From Roseiarcus sp963813555 (lineage in GTDB: Bacteria > Pseudomonadota > Alphaproteobacteria > Rhizobiales > Beijerinckiaceae): DNA of 64,000 bases. The stretch spans positions 211,997-275,996 of the forward strand of contig CAWEZX010000016.1 of NCBI GenBank assembly GCA_963813555.1, read 5' to 3'. The translations under genes were made by a program, and so were the position numbers. The notes under the pieces are model-generated. The model saw only the letters and a program-made list of their open reading frames with translations. It did no database searches and was not told where the DNA came from. Each line of letters begins with the position of its first letter. The stretch's first letter is position 1. This document shows, in pieces, positions 51,096 through 60,800 of this stretch.

Positions 51096-51889
51096 GGGGC
51101 TGGATTGCTATCGCTGTTCGCTCGTTGGCGCCAGGGCGTCTCGCCGCGCTCCACCATCTCCTCAAGGATCTGTCTGTCCCTCAGGGTATCCATGGCCCGC
51201 CAGAAACCCTCATACTTATACGCCATTAGCTTTCCGGCTTTGATCAGGCGGTTAAACGGCTCAAGCACCAACTCCTCACCAGCCTGGATATAATCAAAAA
51301 TCTCCCTCCGGAAGATGAAGTAGCCACCATTGATCCAAACATCGGATTGATTACTCGCCCGTATACGATTGACGGTTCCGCGTTCATCGAATTCGGCCAG
51401 ATGAAAACTAATAGGGGGATGAACTGCAAGGAAGCAACCGATGGCGCCGCTAGCTTTAAACCGATCGATCATTTCGTCAAGAGGCACGTCACTGAGCCCA
51501 TCGCTGTAGTTGGCCAAAAAGAGTTCCTGGTCGTTTACAAGGTGTCTAACGGCGAAAAGTCGCTCTCCAATATTTCTCCAAACGCCAGTGTCAACGAGCG
51601 TAACGCGCCAGTCCGGTGGGTTTTCACCGATAATCTCAACCTTAGATCCGAAGTCTGAAATTATGATATCGTTACTCTCAGTTATCTTGTAGTTTAGGAA
51701 GTAATTCTTGACAATATTTGCTTTATATCCCAAGCATAAAACGAAATCATGATGCTGGTATTGACTGTAATATTGCATCACATGCCACAGGATAGGATGG
51801 TGGCCAATCGGCACCATGGGCTTAGGGACGTTCTCCGAGTAATCGCGAATTCGCGTACCCAAACCCCCACAAAATAAAACGACCTTCAC
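51092..51889 (-). CDS. sugar nucleotidyltransferase (glucose-1-phosphate cytidylyltransferase-like)
   Basis: Enzyme of 265 aa with the nucleotidyl transferase signature FCGGLGTRIRDYSENVPKPMVPIG at the start (CTP/sugar-phosphate site). Further family features are WHVMQYYSQYQHHDFVLCLGY, DTGVWRNIGERL, NYSDGLSDVP and FEGFWRAMDTLRDRQ-like YEGFWRAMDTLRD. This matches RfbF/DdhA, which makes CDP-glucose for 3,6-dideoxy or branched hexoses. No CDP-glucose 4,6-dehydratase gene is in the window. AT-richer than the chromosome average. Overlaps both neighbours by 4 bp. Confidence 0.85.
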   Translation of the reverse strand: MKVVLFCGGLGTRIRDYSENVPKPMVPIGHHPILWHVMQYYSQYQHHDFVLCLGYKANIVKNYFLNYKITESNDIIISDFGSKVEIIGENPPDWRVTLVDTGVWRNIGERLFAVRHLVNDQELFLANYSDGLSDVPLDEMIDRFKASGAIGCFLAVHPPISFHLAEFDERGTVNRIRASNQSDVWINGGYFIFRREIFDYIQAGEELVLEPFNRLIKAGKLMAYKYEGFWRAMDTLRDRQILEEMVERGETPWRQRANSDSNPAP

Positions 51890-53199
51890 GATATTTGTTC
51901 CTTAGGATCAATCACTTCTACGTTAGGTATGGCGACGATAAACTTGCAACCCCACTCGCCGACGTGGCGCATCTGTTCAATGATCTCCTGTTTCAAATTC
52001 CACGGCAAAATCAACAAATAATCCGGCCGTGCGTCGTCGATAGCAGACACGGGATAAATCGGAATATGCATTCCAGGAGTGTACAATCCGTGTTTGTACG
52101 GATTGCGATCCACCGTGAAATCCAAAAAATCGGTGCCAATGGCGCAATAGTTGAGTAACGTATTGCCTTTGCCAGGCGCGCCGTATCCGCACACCTTCGC
52201 GCCTTTCTCCTTGAGATCAATCAAAAATGACAAAAGTTGACGTTTTGTGTGATGAACTTGCGTGGAAAAGCTCGCATATGTCGATATATCTTCAAAACCA
52301 CTTTGCCGTTCATGCGCGAGCAAAGCGTCAACTGCGGGCGACGGGGTATAAGGAGCGTCAGCTCGACAAAGGTAAACCCGCAGCGAACCCCCATGCGTAG
52401 TCAGGTGCTCGACATCAAACACCTTTAGGTGGTGACGATTTGCGAGGCGCTCGATCGTGACAAACGAAAAGTAAGAGAAGTGCTCGTGATAGATCGTGTC
52501 AAACTGGTTCTGGTCAATTAAACATTCAAGGTGCGGGAACTCAAGAGTAATCACCCCATCGGGACGAAGGAAGATCGCCATTCCCTCTACGAAGTCATTG
52601 AGGTCAGGCACCTGCGCAAGCACGTTGTTCCCGATGATGAGGTCGGCGCCTTGTCCTTCTGAAATAAGGCGCCGTGCGAGGTCGGAACCGAAAAACTCGA
52701 CAATTGTCGGAACATTCTTCTCACGCGCGGCCGCCGCAACATTCGCGGCTGGCTCGATGCCGGTCACCGGAATCCCCATTCGAACGAAGTGCTGAAGGAG
52801 ATATCCATCGTTGCTAGCGATCTCGTAGACATGGCTATTTGGACCAAGGCCGAGTCTGGATTGGATCGATTCACAATATCTCTTGGCGTGTTCCACCCAA
52901 GAAGTTGAATATGATGAAAAATAGTCATATTCTGTAAAAATACTTTCTGGTTTAACGTATTCTCGCAACTGAACAAGGAAGCAGTTACTACAGACCAAAA
53001 CGTGCAGTGGAAAGAAAGGCTCCATCTCGTCAATTTGACTTGCGGCTAGCACGCTTTCACAAAGGGGAGACATGCCTAAATTAATAAATGTTGTGGTAAG
53101 TGACGCGTTACACAGCCGACACTCAGAGCGTCGGAGCGCGCTGCTGTTTGTATTCTTCAACTCCACCGCGCCACCCGTATTGATGCGTAAGTTTGTCAT
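51886..53199 (-). CDS. sugar C-methyltransferase-like SAM methyltransferase
   Basis: Protein of 437 aa with three parts typical of TylC3/NovU sugar C-methyltransferases: an N-terminal zinc-binding segment (CRLCNASLTTTFINLG, then VCSNCFLVQL), a central SAM domain (VYEIASNDGYLLQHF, IIGNNVLAQVPDLNDF, YHEHFSYFSFVTIE) and a C-terminal Rossmann-like domain (KVCGYGAPGKGNTLLNYC). It would methylate a nucleotide-linked keto-sugar, in keeping with the cytidylyltransferase gene that overlaps it by 4 bp. ATG at 53199 (MTNLRINTGG) was chosen; the frame extends 12 codons upstream. Low GC suggests acquisition with its two operon partners. Confidence 0.87.
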   Translation of the reverse strand: MTNLRINTGGAVELKNTNSSALRRSECRLCNASLTTTFINLGMSPLCESVLAASQIDEMEPFFPLHVLVCSNCFLVQLREYVKPESIFTEYDYFSSYSTSWVEHAKRYCESIQSRLGLGPNSHVYEIASNDGYLLQHFVRMGIPVTGIEPAANVAAAAREKNVPTIVEFFGSDLARRLISEGQGADLIIGNNVLAQVPDLNDFVEGMAIFLRPDGVITLEFPHLECLIDQNQFDTIYHEHFSYFSFVTIERLANRHHLKVFDVEHLTTHGGSLRVYLCRADAPYTPSPAVDALLAHERQSGFEDISTYASFSTQVHHTKRQLLSFLIDLKEKGAKVCGYGAPGKGNTLLNYCAIGTDFLDFTVDRNPYKHGLYTPGMHIPIYPVSAIDDARPDYLLILPWNLKQEIIEQMRHVGEWGCKFIVAIPNVEVIDPKEQIS

Positions 53200-53829
53200 G
53201 TCAGAGATGTTAGACCACTTAACCGGTCTGTGCAAGCCAAGTGTCTTGCACTCTATCCTGGCCTTGCAGGTCCCATCAGCGCAAGGGAGAAAATTTCATT
53301 TGGACGGCAGCCAAATCAGCGACCTTAAGCACTTCTCCCGGGTCCCTCAATAAGTCGGCCCGGGCACGTCCAATCCGACCTGTCCACGCCAACGGTCTGC
53401 TGGTCTGTCCCGCAGCTGATAGCGCTGGGAGTTCTCGTCGGGCGCCTTGATGAGGTTGAACAAAACGCTTGCGGCATCGTTCGCAACAAGTTTCTTCTGG
53501 CGCAACCAATAGCTGTCGTCGGCGAGTACAACGCCGAAAGTCGGCCGAAGGCGCGGCCAACGCCTCGCTCGCAATTCCCCGATCGCATCAGCGGGCGATT
53601 TTACCCCACCCGAGTTTCGAGATCGACGTAGCTGAATAGCAATCCCGACCGGTCGACGGCTCCATTGGCCCGGGCAATCGCGCGAGAAAACGAAACTGCA
53701 TCGATATTCCCGCCCTCAACGACTTTTTCAATAGCCTGCTAGACTTTCGATAGTCTCTGAGCTATCGCCCCGGTAGCGACTAACGACGGCACGACCTCGC
53801 TCATAGCGGCCGCGCGAGTGGGGAGCGCG
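53200..53829. other. intergenic region with transposase debris
   Basis: About 630 bp between the divergent C-methyltransferase and aldo-keto reductase genes. The centre (about 53420-53690) holds a decayed transposase N-terminus, described separately. The right end, up to 53829, should contain the promoter of the AKR-GMC pair. Nothing else was recognised. Confidence 0.4.
53420..53690 (-). pseudogene. IS5-type transposase N-terminal remnant
   Basis: The minus strand reads VDRSGLLFSYVDLETRVG, a stop, then RPLMRSGNCE, FGRLSALYSP and NLLRTMPQAFCSTSSRR. This follows the order of the N-terminal domain of IS5/IS1182-like transposases (LFSYVDLE, RPLRAIR, ALYSP, KLLRA-LLQAFY). In-frame stops and lost conserved residues show it is decayed, and the catalytic part is absent. 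Identification rests on remembered family patterns, so it is moderate only. Confidence 0.5.
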
Positions 53830-54675
53830 ATGATACGGCGATCTTTCGGGAATGGCGTGCGCGTTTCGGTGCTCGGGATTGGCTGCGGCCGGGTCGGGTC
53901 AATCAGCAACCCCGTGCCGATGCGCGAGATTGAGGCCACGCTGGAAGCCGCGGTCGAAGCGGGTGTTAATCTGTTCGACACAGCGGATATTTACGGACAG
54001 GGAGACAGCGAGCGAACATTGGGCCGCCTCCTGCGTCGCCATGGCAATTCGCTGTTCGTGGTGACCAAGGTCGGAGGGCGCCACCGCCGCTACGCTGGAG
54101 CGGTGCAACTCGCGAAACCGCTGCTGCGGGCTATCGTCCGGTCGCGGCCCAGCGCGCGCGACGCCATTGTGACCGCACGCACGGCCACCGTAGCTCATGA
54201 TTTCTCTCTGTCCGATCTCTCCCCGGCGGTCGAAGCCTCGAGACGCCGGCTGGGCTTGGATGAACTGCACGGATTGCTCCTCCATGGCCCGTCGGCCGAT
54301 ACCCTGCGGAAGCCGGAGATTCATGATTTCCTCGATGAATTATTGCACAGTCGGAAGACTGCGCGGGTGGGGGCCTCAGTCGACTCGCTCGATGCGCTTG
54401 AAGCAGCGCTGTCCTTTCCCTCCCTCACCATGATTCAAGCGCCCCTGGAGGTCGCAAGCACGCTTCCGGGGACTGCGGTTCTGGGCAGCATACGCCAGCG
54501 AAATATCGGCCTGTTTGTTCGCGAGATCCTGCGAAAGGCGAGTCATGGAACGGATGAAACGCGTTCTCCGTCTGAGGCGTTGTCCACGGCCGTCGGTCCC
54601 GATTTCGTTACGTCGGCGATCGTCGGCGTTAGCACGCGTCGCCACCTGATCGAGTTGTTGCCGACAGTCGCATGA
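53830..54675 (+). CDS. aldo/keto reductase
   Basis: TIM-barrel NADPH-dependent oxidoreductase of 281 aa. The catalytic set is visible: Asp and Tyr in FDTADIYGQGDSE, Lys in FVVTKVGGRHRR, and His in LLLHGPSADTL. The C-terminal cofactor region is SAIVGVSTRRHLIELL. Start may be ATG 53830 or GTG 53818, four codons earlier. It overlaps the GMC oxidoreductase by 4 bp (ATGA). The pair would interconvert alcohol and carbonyl groups, perhaps on a sugar of the locus; the substrate is unknown. Confidence 0.88.
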   Translation: MIRRSFGNGVRVSVLGIGCGRVGSISNPVPMREIEATLEAAVEAGVNLFDTADIYGQGDSERTLGRLLRRHGNSLFVVTKVGGRHRRYAGAVQLAKPLLRAIVRSRPSARDAIVTARTATVAHDFSLSDLSPAVEASRRRLGLDELHGLLLHGPSADTLRKPEIHDFLDELLHSRKTARVGASVDSLDALEAALSFPSLTMIQAPLEVASTLPGTAVLGSIRQRNIGLFVREILRKASHGTDETRSPSEALSTAVGPDFVTSAIVGVSTRRHLIELLPTVA

Positions 54676-56363
54676 TCCGTAGCGGCGAAACTCTGGTCGA
54701 TGGCGGCACAACCGAGACCGAGGTCGCAATCGTAGGGGCGGGCGCGATCGGCGTTGCCTTGGCCGTCCGTCTGTCTGGCCGGATTGGTCGCATCGTCTTG
54801 ATCGAAGCCGGCGGCGCGCAATTCAAGTCGACCGACAATCTCAGTTTTTTCAAGGCCGAACGCGTCGATGACCCTCGCCATGCGCCGACCGAGCTCTACC
54901 GCAGACGGATGCTGGGAGGGACGACATCGGTATGGGGAGGGCGTTGCATCCCCTTCGACCGGGAGGATTTTGAATCGACTCCCAACCGGCCAGGGTGGCC
55001 AATCGAGTTCACCGACGTCGACGCCCATGTTCCCGATGCGCTCGAGTTCCTGGATGCGGGCAAACCCATTTTTTCTGCAGCCGCAGCGATGCCGGACCAT
55101 CCCATTCCGCTTGATCGCCCGCTAAGCGATCTCAACCTTGAGCGCATCGAGCGATACAGCAAGCCGACAGACGTATGGCGGAAATGGCGCGATCACCTTA
55201 CGAGTTCCAGCGACGTGACGGTCATACAGGAGGCGACCTGCACAGGTGTGCTCACCAACGCGGAGGGCACGTGCGTCGCCGCCCTTGAAGTCAGAACGCC
55301 CTCGCACCGCCGTCATAAGATCGTGTCAAAAACAATCGTGTTGGCGTGCGGCGGTTTCGAGACGCCGCGCCTGTTATTGGCGTCGCGCGCGACCCGATCA
55401 CACGGACTGGGCAACGAACGTGACCTTGTGGGACGATTCTACATGACCCACTTGGTCAGCAGCGCCGAGAACGTCGGTGTCTTGCGCTTCGCCCTCGCGG
55501 GTATGGCCCGCGCGTTTGACTTCAATAGGACAGTGGACGGAGTTTATGCGCGCCGCATGATCTTGTTGTCGCCGAAGGCGCGACGGCGACAAGGTCTACC
55601 CAACATCGTCTTTCGCCCATCCCGACCGCCTATGGACGACGCTTCACACCGAAACTCCGTCTTGTCGGCGATGTTTCTCGCCCGAAGCCTACTCATACCG
55701 CCGGAATATGCGAGAAGCCTGGTCGCGAAGCTGGGAAATTTCCCAGCGTTGCAAGTCTGGCGCGAGCATGGAGGCAATGTTGTCGCCGATATCCCCGGTC
55801 TGATACGTTTCAGTGGGAATTGGCTAACCCGGCGCGTACTGGCCACGCGCAAGCTGCCGTCGGTGTTTCTTTATCGGAAGGATGGCAGATATCCGATCGA
55901 ATTCAACGCCGAGCAGATGCCGAATCGGGACTCGCGCGTGATGTTGGGCAACGACGCTGATTCCTTCGGCATGCCGCGGCTTGTGGTGCAATGGAGGTTT
56001 AAAGATAACGAACTGGACGCCATCTGCCGGGCGTATTCTGTGTTGGCGTCCGCCGTCGCCAAATCGGGCCTCGGCGGGGTTGAGCTTGATCCTGAGCTAT
56101 CCTACAGGGTACGGCGTGCGCTCGTACCACAAGGGGGACACCACATTGGAACCGCGCGAATGGGCGCTGATGCATCAACGGGCGTCGTTGATACCAATTG
56201 TGAGGTGTGGGATACGCGAGGATTGTTCGTCGCCGGCGCGGCAGTTCTTCCGACCTCGGGCTTCGCTAACCCCACTTTGACGGCCCTTGCGCTCGCCTTT
56301 CGACTGGCCGAGCATTTGGTGGGGCGACGGATTGAACGGATTGCAGGCCTCAAGCAAACGTAG
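54672..56363 (+). CDS. GMC-family FAD-dependent oxidoreductase
   Basis: Flavoprotein of 563 aa. The N-terminal Rossmann motif VAIVGAGAIGVALAVRLSG and IVLIEAGG bind FAD; RRMLGGTTSVWGGRCIPFD is the GMC-like flavin loop. The C-terminal GMC_oxred_C part has HHIGTARMGADASTGVVD, with the active-site His, and GLFVAGAAVLPTSGFANPTLTA. Family members oxidise alcohols of sugars or sterols. Coupled by a 4-bp overlap to the aldo-keto reductase gene. It is the last gene of the glycan locus before a 1-kb repeat-containing gap. Confidence 0.9.
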   Translation: MIRSGETLVDGGTTETEVAIVGAGAIGVALAVRLSGRIGRIVLIEAGGAQFKSTDNLSFFKAERVDDPRHAPTELYRRRMLGGTTSVWGGRCIPFDREDFESTPNRPGWPIEFTDVDAHVPDALEFLDAGKPIFSAAAAMPDHPIPLDRPLSDLNLERIERYSKPTDVWRKWRDHLTSSSDVTVIQEATCTGVLTNAEGTCVAALEVRTPSHRRHKIVSKTIVLACGGFETPRLLLASRATRSHGLGNERDLVGRFYMTHLVSSAENVGVLRFALAGMARAFDFNRTVDGVYARRMILLSPKARRRQGLPNIVFRPSRPPMDDASHRNSVLSAMFLARSLLIPPEYARSLVAKLGNFPALQVWREHGGNVVADIPGLIRFSGNWLTRRVLATRKLPSVFLYRKDGRYPIEFNAEQMPNRDSRVMLGNDADSFGMPRLVVQWRFKDNELDAICRAYSVLASAVAKSGLGGVELDPELSYRVRRALVPQGGHHIGTARMGADASTGVVDTNCEVWDTRGLFVAGAAVLPTSGFANPTLTALALAFRLAEHLVGRRIERIAGLKQT

Positions 56364-56513
56364 AAAAGGTCGCTTTGAGCTTGTCGCAGGCAACCGATGG
56401 GCAAGACGGCGGTGGGGTAACCCTCGGCCGGTTTGAGGCGGGCGTAGCGCCCGAAGCAAGGTCGGATCTGGATCCGGTATCTGCCGGCGCCGAGGCGCCT
56501 GGAGCGAGTTGCT

Positions 56514-56566
56514 TTTGGATTGAGGCGGCAGAAAGGGAACGGTTCGGACGACAATCTCTGTCGACA
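56514..56566. repeat. dispersed intergenic repeat, copy B
   Basis: 53 bp matching 36720-36772 with a few substitutions (for example GGCGGCA against GGCGGCC). It continues into TTGCAGAAAATC, which is also found at 63988-64000 after CGGACGACAATTC. Both copies A and B are followed within 400 bp by an AATCCAAGG array, so they could be parts of one larger repeated unit. Confidence 0.8.
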
Positions 56567-56883
56567 ATTTCTTGCAGAAAATCAGAAGTTCGGTTAAGCT
56601 TGCCCCCATGAACAATCCTGCCCTTCCGCAAGGCCAAGACCGCAAGGCTCGTTCCGGCGCTGCGGACGCCACGCCAAAAGCCTACGAAAAAATTTTCCTC
56701 GTAACTCCCAAGCTCCCCCTATTTTTTCGCAGTCGCGAAGGCTTCAGAGCGGGCCCCCGCGAGAACGAAAGTGAATCGCAGAGCGAACAAATAGGAATCG
56801 GCCGCCGCCTTGAGCGCGCTCCAAGCCTGATTCTCTCGCCACTCAAGGGGGGTGCTTGGGAGTTACTTTTCCTCGGTTTATGG

Positions 56884-56950
56884 CGCGTAACCCATTGATA
56901 AGTCTCGATTCGGACGAGAGAATCCAAGGAAATCCAAGGAAATCCAACCC
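56884..56950. repeat. AATCCAAGG direct-repeat array, copy D2
   Basis: Contains GCGTAACCCATTGATAAG, GATTCGG and three tandem units GAATCCAAG, GAAATCCAAG, GAAATCCAAC. The same order of blocks (GTAACCC, GATTCGG, AATCCAAGGAAATCCAA) occurs at 38075-38120, about 75% identical overall. Confidence 0.7.
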
Positions 56951-57340
56951 TCATGAACTGGGGTCTTCGGAGCGAAACGGCCATCAGCCAAGAAAACCCA
57001 AACGGATCGACCGGACTGAACGTCGCGGCCGCCGCCGAGAAGGAGCCAAACCAAGTCCATCCCAACGCAAAGCGCCCTAAACATGCGAGCCAATAAGCTG
57101 CGCCTTTCAAAACACGAGTTAACAATGTAATAGGACGTCCGTCAAACAAGCGCTGGGTCGCCGTGCGACCGCCTGTCTCCTTTGCGCCGATTATCCCCTC
57201 AGCGTCCGTCGGACCTCCCCAGATCTGTAGGTTGTCAGAGGGCTAAATTTTAATGATGAGTGGTTAGTTAAGTGGTTCGGAGGGAACCTATAGGCGTCTC
57301 GATCGTTTAGCCTCAGGGTGCCTGGAGCCGGAGATGAAGC

Positions 57341-57541
57341 ATGGCGCACACGGACGCGCGCGCTTGGCGCGACTCTGAACTATCACAATCGTTTGATGAA
57401 GGCCTCAACTTTTCCGATGATGGCTTTGACTTTCCGCCTACGGCGTATCCGTTTCGTGAATTTGTAACCATGACCATATTTGTGTTGGCGGTCATCGTCC
57501 TAATGGTCTGGGGTGGGTGGAAGCTGTTTTCGTTGATATGA
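57341..57541 (+). CDS. small single-pass membrane protein
   Basis: 66-aa product: an acidic N-terminal half (DSELSQSFDEGLNFSDDGFDF), then one C-terminal membrane helix (FVTMTIFVLAVIVLMVWGGWKLFSL). A GGAG site lies 8 bp before the ATG. The balanced codon use and the clean helix suggest a true gene. Family not recognised. It lies between the repeat-rich gap and the convergent beta-helix gene; a regulatory or envelope role is possible but unsupported. Confidence 0.6.
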   Translation: MAHTDARAWRDSELSQSFDEGLNFSDDGFDFPPTAYPFREFVTMTIFVLAVIVLMVWGGWKLFSLI

Positions 57542-57858
57542 GTGATCCATCCCAATGTAATGAAATAATCCACCTGGGCCGTCGAACGATCTACCGTCCT
57601 GACTGTTTGGCCTGACCGGCCCCTGTAGCAAACTCCTGCGTGCATGCGGAAATAGCGGCTCGGCGACACTCGCTGCGCGGCCATTCGAACTGCGCGATTG
57701 GGCCGCAATTCGTCGGACGAGGCGTCAAACCCGACCTCGGCTTGAGATTCTGCCGCTCACAAGCCCAATTCCAACTTCACCCTCTCGTCCCATCGCCATC
57801 GCCTGCTCCGTTTCGATCTCCGACAGAATCAGTCGATGGCGAGTTGTTAATTGCCCCG
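57542..57858. other. intergenic, no gene seen
   Basis: 317 bp between the small membrane protein gene and the convergent stop of the beta-helix gene. Open frames run through it on the plus strand into the antisense of the big gene, but they lack protein character. No convincing terminator was identified. Confidence 0.35.
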
Positions 57859-60800
57859 CTAAGCACGAACCTGGCTGCTGGCGGTCAAGGACGAATGAGC
57901 TGCCAAGCTCCATGCTGGCTCCGGGTAAGCGCCAATCGCTCCGCCGCCTCCGTTATTGCTCAAATCACTGAATCCTGCCGCGGCATGTTGGCCGAGGAGT
58001 TCGAATGCAGCGGCGTTGACCCGGTCGGTGGCGGTGAGCGCGGCGCCCGTCTCGGAGTTATGCTCCCAGCGCGCCATACTGCTGTCGAAGAGGAGGCTTG
58101 CGAGGTCCAGGCTACCACTGGCGCTGGCCTGCGCGGGTGGGTCGGTCACGGTTAAAGTCTGGGATGCAGCCGTCGCTAGTGCAGCGCCAATCCAGGGCGC
58201 GCCGTTGGCCGCCGTCAGGGTGAGTGTGTCGACTGGATGACCGGTTCCTCTGTAACTTGAGTTCAGCGTGAGTCCGCTGTTGACCTCCGCCGCGCTCAGC
58301 GTCACAGAGCTGCCCGCGAACATTTTGCCGTCCAGAGCGTCGGTGATCGTCTCGTAACTCGGGAGGCCGGCAATCTTTACGTTCACCACATCGCCGGTCA
58401 AAGGCACCGTTACGTTAACTCCCAGCGCGACATTGCCGCCCGCCGTTACCGATAGCGCGTTATCGGCGATTGTCAGCACCGGCGTAGCGGCCTTGACGGC
58501 CGTCGTCGCCGAGCTGGTTGCTGAGAGCGTCGTGGCGCCGTCCACGGCGGTAGCGACAACCCTGAGCATTTCGCCCTCGCGGGACACGCCCACCGTGAAC
58601 GTCGAGGCTGTCTGGCCCATATTCGCCCAAGTGGAGCCGTTAAAGTATTGCCACTGATAACTGATCGTAGCGTTGGGATCGTTATCAGTCACTTTGGCAG
58701 TGAGAGTTTGAAGTTCCGCCACCGTGCCGCTGACGGCGACGGTTTCGCTGGTCAGCGTGGGCGCCACAGTGTCGACCTGCGCGCTGCTTCCATTCGCCGT
58801 CGAGCCGGTCGTCGGAGGGTCGATAAGCGAGATGTTGTCGAGGTCCCACTGGCTTGGATCATTCCGGGCGGAAAACTCCAGCGTCGAGGCGACGCCGGTT
58901 GCGGTTAGGGTATAGGTGTATTGCGTATAGCCGGACTTCGCCGCATTGGTGAGGGAAAGCAACGTCTGCCCGTTCCATATGGCTTTGAAGTCGTTGGCGC
59001 CGGCCTCTTCGTTCTGCAGCCAGAAGCTCAGCGTGTAGGTCGCGCCGGCCGTGGTCGCGATGGTCTGGCTCAAGGTCCCGTCCGACCCAATCGAACCCAA
59101 TCCGGCGGCATTTGCGCCGCTTTCGGCGTTGGTGTCGATAAAGATTTGCGGCCCCCAGGTTGAGGCGCCGGAATTGCCGCCGAGCGTCCAGCCGCTGAGG
59201 CCGCCCGTCTCGAAACTCCCGTTGGCGACTAGATTCCCGCCGCTGCCGCCGCCGCTAGTGGCGCTCCCGCTGCTCCCGGCTGGGGCCAGGGTTACGGCGA
59301 GAGCCGACGAGAGTGGGCTTACATTGCCGGCCGCGTCGGTCGCGGTCGCGGTGAAGCTCTGGGCGCTGCTCGCCAGCGCTGCGGTGGCGAACGTCCACGC
59401 CCCGCTGCTGTTGGTGGTCGCCGTGCCTAGTTTCGTCGCGTTGTCGAACACCGTAATCGTGCTGCTCGCCGCCGCCGTGCCCTTCAGCGTCACGATAGCG
59501 CCGCTCACCGTGTCGCTTGAGATCGCCGGCGCGGCCGGAGCCGTGGTGTCGATCTGCGGCCCGCTCTGGGTCAGGCTGGACAGCGACAGGCTGGCGGCGG
59601 CGCCGGAGCTATTCTTGATCGTCGCCCCGCTCGCCAGGTTGACCGCGGTGGCGGCGAGGGAGGCCACGTTCTGTCCGGCCGCCACGGTGGTGCTGAAGGT
59701 CAAGGCATTTGTGCCCGAACCGCTGGCGTATTTCGCCGTTCCGCCGTCGTTGAGGGTCAGCGTCGGTTTGCCAGCGACCGTCACCGCGGAGCTGAAGCCA
59801 AGGGTGAGCGTGACGGTCTTGCCCGCGTTCAGAACGCCGGTCGCCGGCGAATTGCTGATCCCGGTGATGGTGGGCGTCGTCGAGCCTGTGCCGCTCCCGG
59901 CTGGGGCCAGGGTTACGGCGAGAGCCGACGAGAGTGGGCTTACATTGCCGGCCGCGTCGGTCGCGGTCGCGGTGAAGCTCTGGGCGCCGCTCGCCAGCGC
60001 TGCGGTGGCGAACGTCCACGCTCCGCTGCTGTTGGTGGTCGCCGTGCCCAATTTCGTCGCGTTGTCGAACACCGTAATCGTGCTGCTCGCCTCCGCCGTG
60101 CCCTTCAGCGTCACGATAGCGCCGCTCACCGTGTTGCCTGAGATCGCCGGCGCGGCTGGAGCCGTGGTGTCGATCTGCGGGCTGCTCTGGGTCACGCTGG
60201 TGAGCGACAGGCTGGCGGCCGCGCCGGCGCTATTCTCGATCGTCGCCCCGCTCGGCAGATTGACCGCCGTCACCATAAGATCGGGCGTGTTCTGTCCGGC
60301 CGCCACAGTGTAGCTGAAGGTCAAGGCATTGGTGCCCGAACCGCTGGCGTATGTGGCCGTGCCGCCGTCGTTGAGGGTCAGCGTCGGTTTGCCGACAACG
60401 GTCACCGCGGAGCTGAAGCCAAGCGCGAGCGTGACGGTCTTGCCCGCGTTCAGAGCGCCGGTCGCCGGCGAATTGCTGATCGTGGTGATGGTCGGCGCCG
60501 TCGCTGGGGGCGGAGGCGTGGACGACGTTCCGCTCGCCGTCAGGGAGATATTGTCGAGATCCCACTGGCTTTGGGTATTTGCTGCAGAAAACACCAGCGT
60601 CGAAGCGCTGCCGGTGGCGGTCACGGTGTAGGTGTATTGTTTATAGCCGGATTGCGCCGCATTGGTGAGCGAAACCAACGTCTGCCCGTTCCATGTCGCT
60701 TTGAAGTCGTTGGTCCCCGACCCCTCGTTCTGCAGCCAGAAGCTCAGCGTATAGGTCGTGCCGGCCGTGGTCGCGATGGTCTGGCTCAAGGTCCCGTCAG

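Larger units (their letters stand above)
56364..57340. other. repeat-containing intergenic region
   Basis: About 980 bp with no supported gene. It contains a hairpin GGGCGTAGCGCCC near 56440, repeat copy B (56514-56566), ACAATTTCTTGCAGAAAATC just after it, and the AATCCAAGG array (56884-56950). An ORF starting ATG 56608 (MNNPALPQGQDRKARSG) has normal composition for about 35 codons, then loses it; it may be a truncated gene start. Confidence 0.5.

Noticed and set aside
53347..53574. 75-aa minus-strand frame (VVLADDSYWLRQKK...)
   Set aside because: Looks protein-like at first, but the overlapping frame matches transposase order better, so this is likely the shifted reading.
57640..58155. 171-aa plus-strand frame
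   Set aside because: Half of it is antisense to the beta-helix gene and the rest lacks protein character.
59051..60313. 420-aa plus-strand repetitive open frame
   Set aside because: Antisense to the beta-helix repeats; its internal repetition only mirrors the coding duplication.
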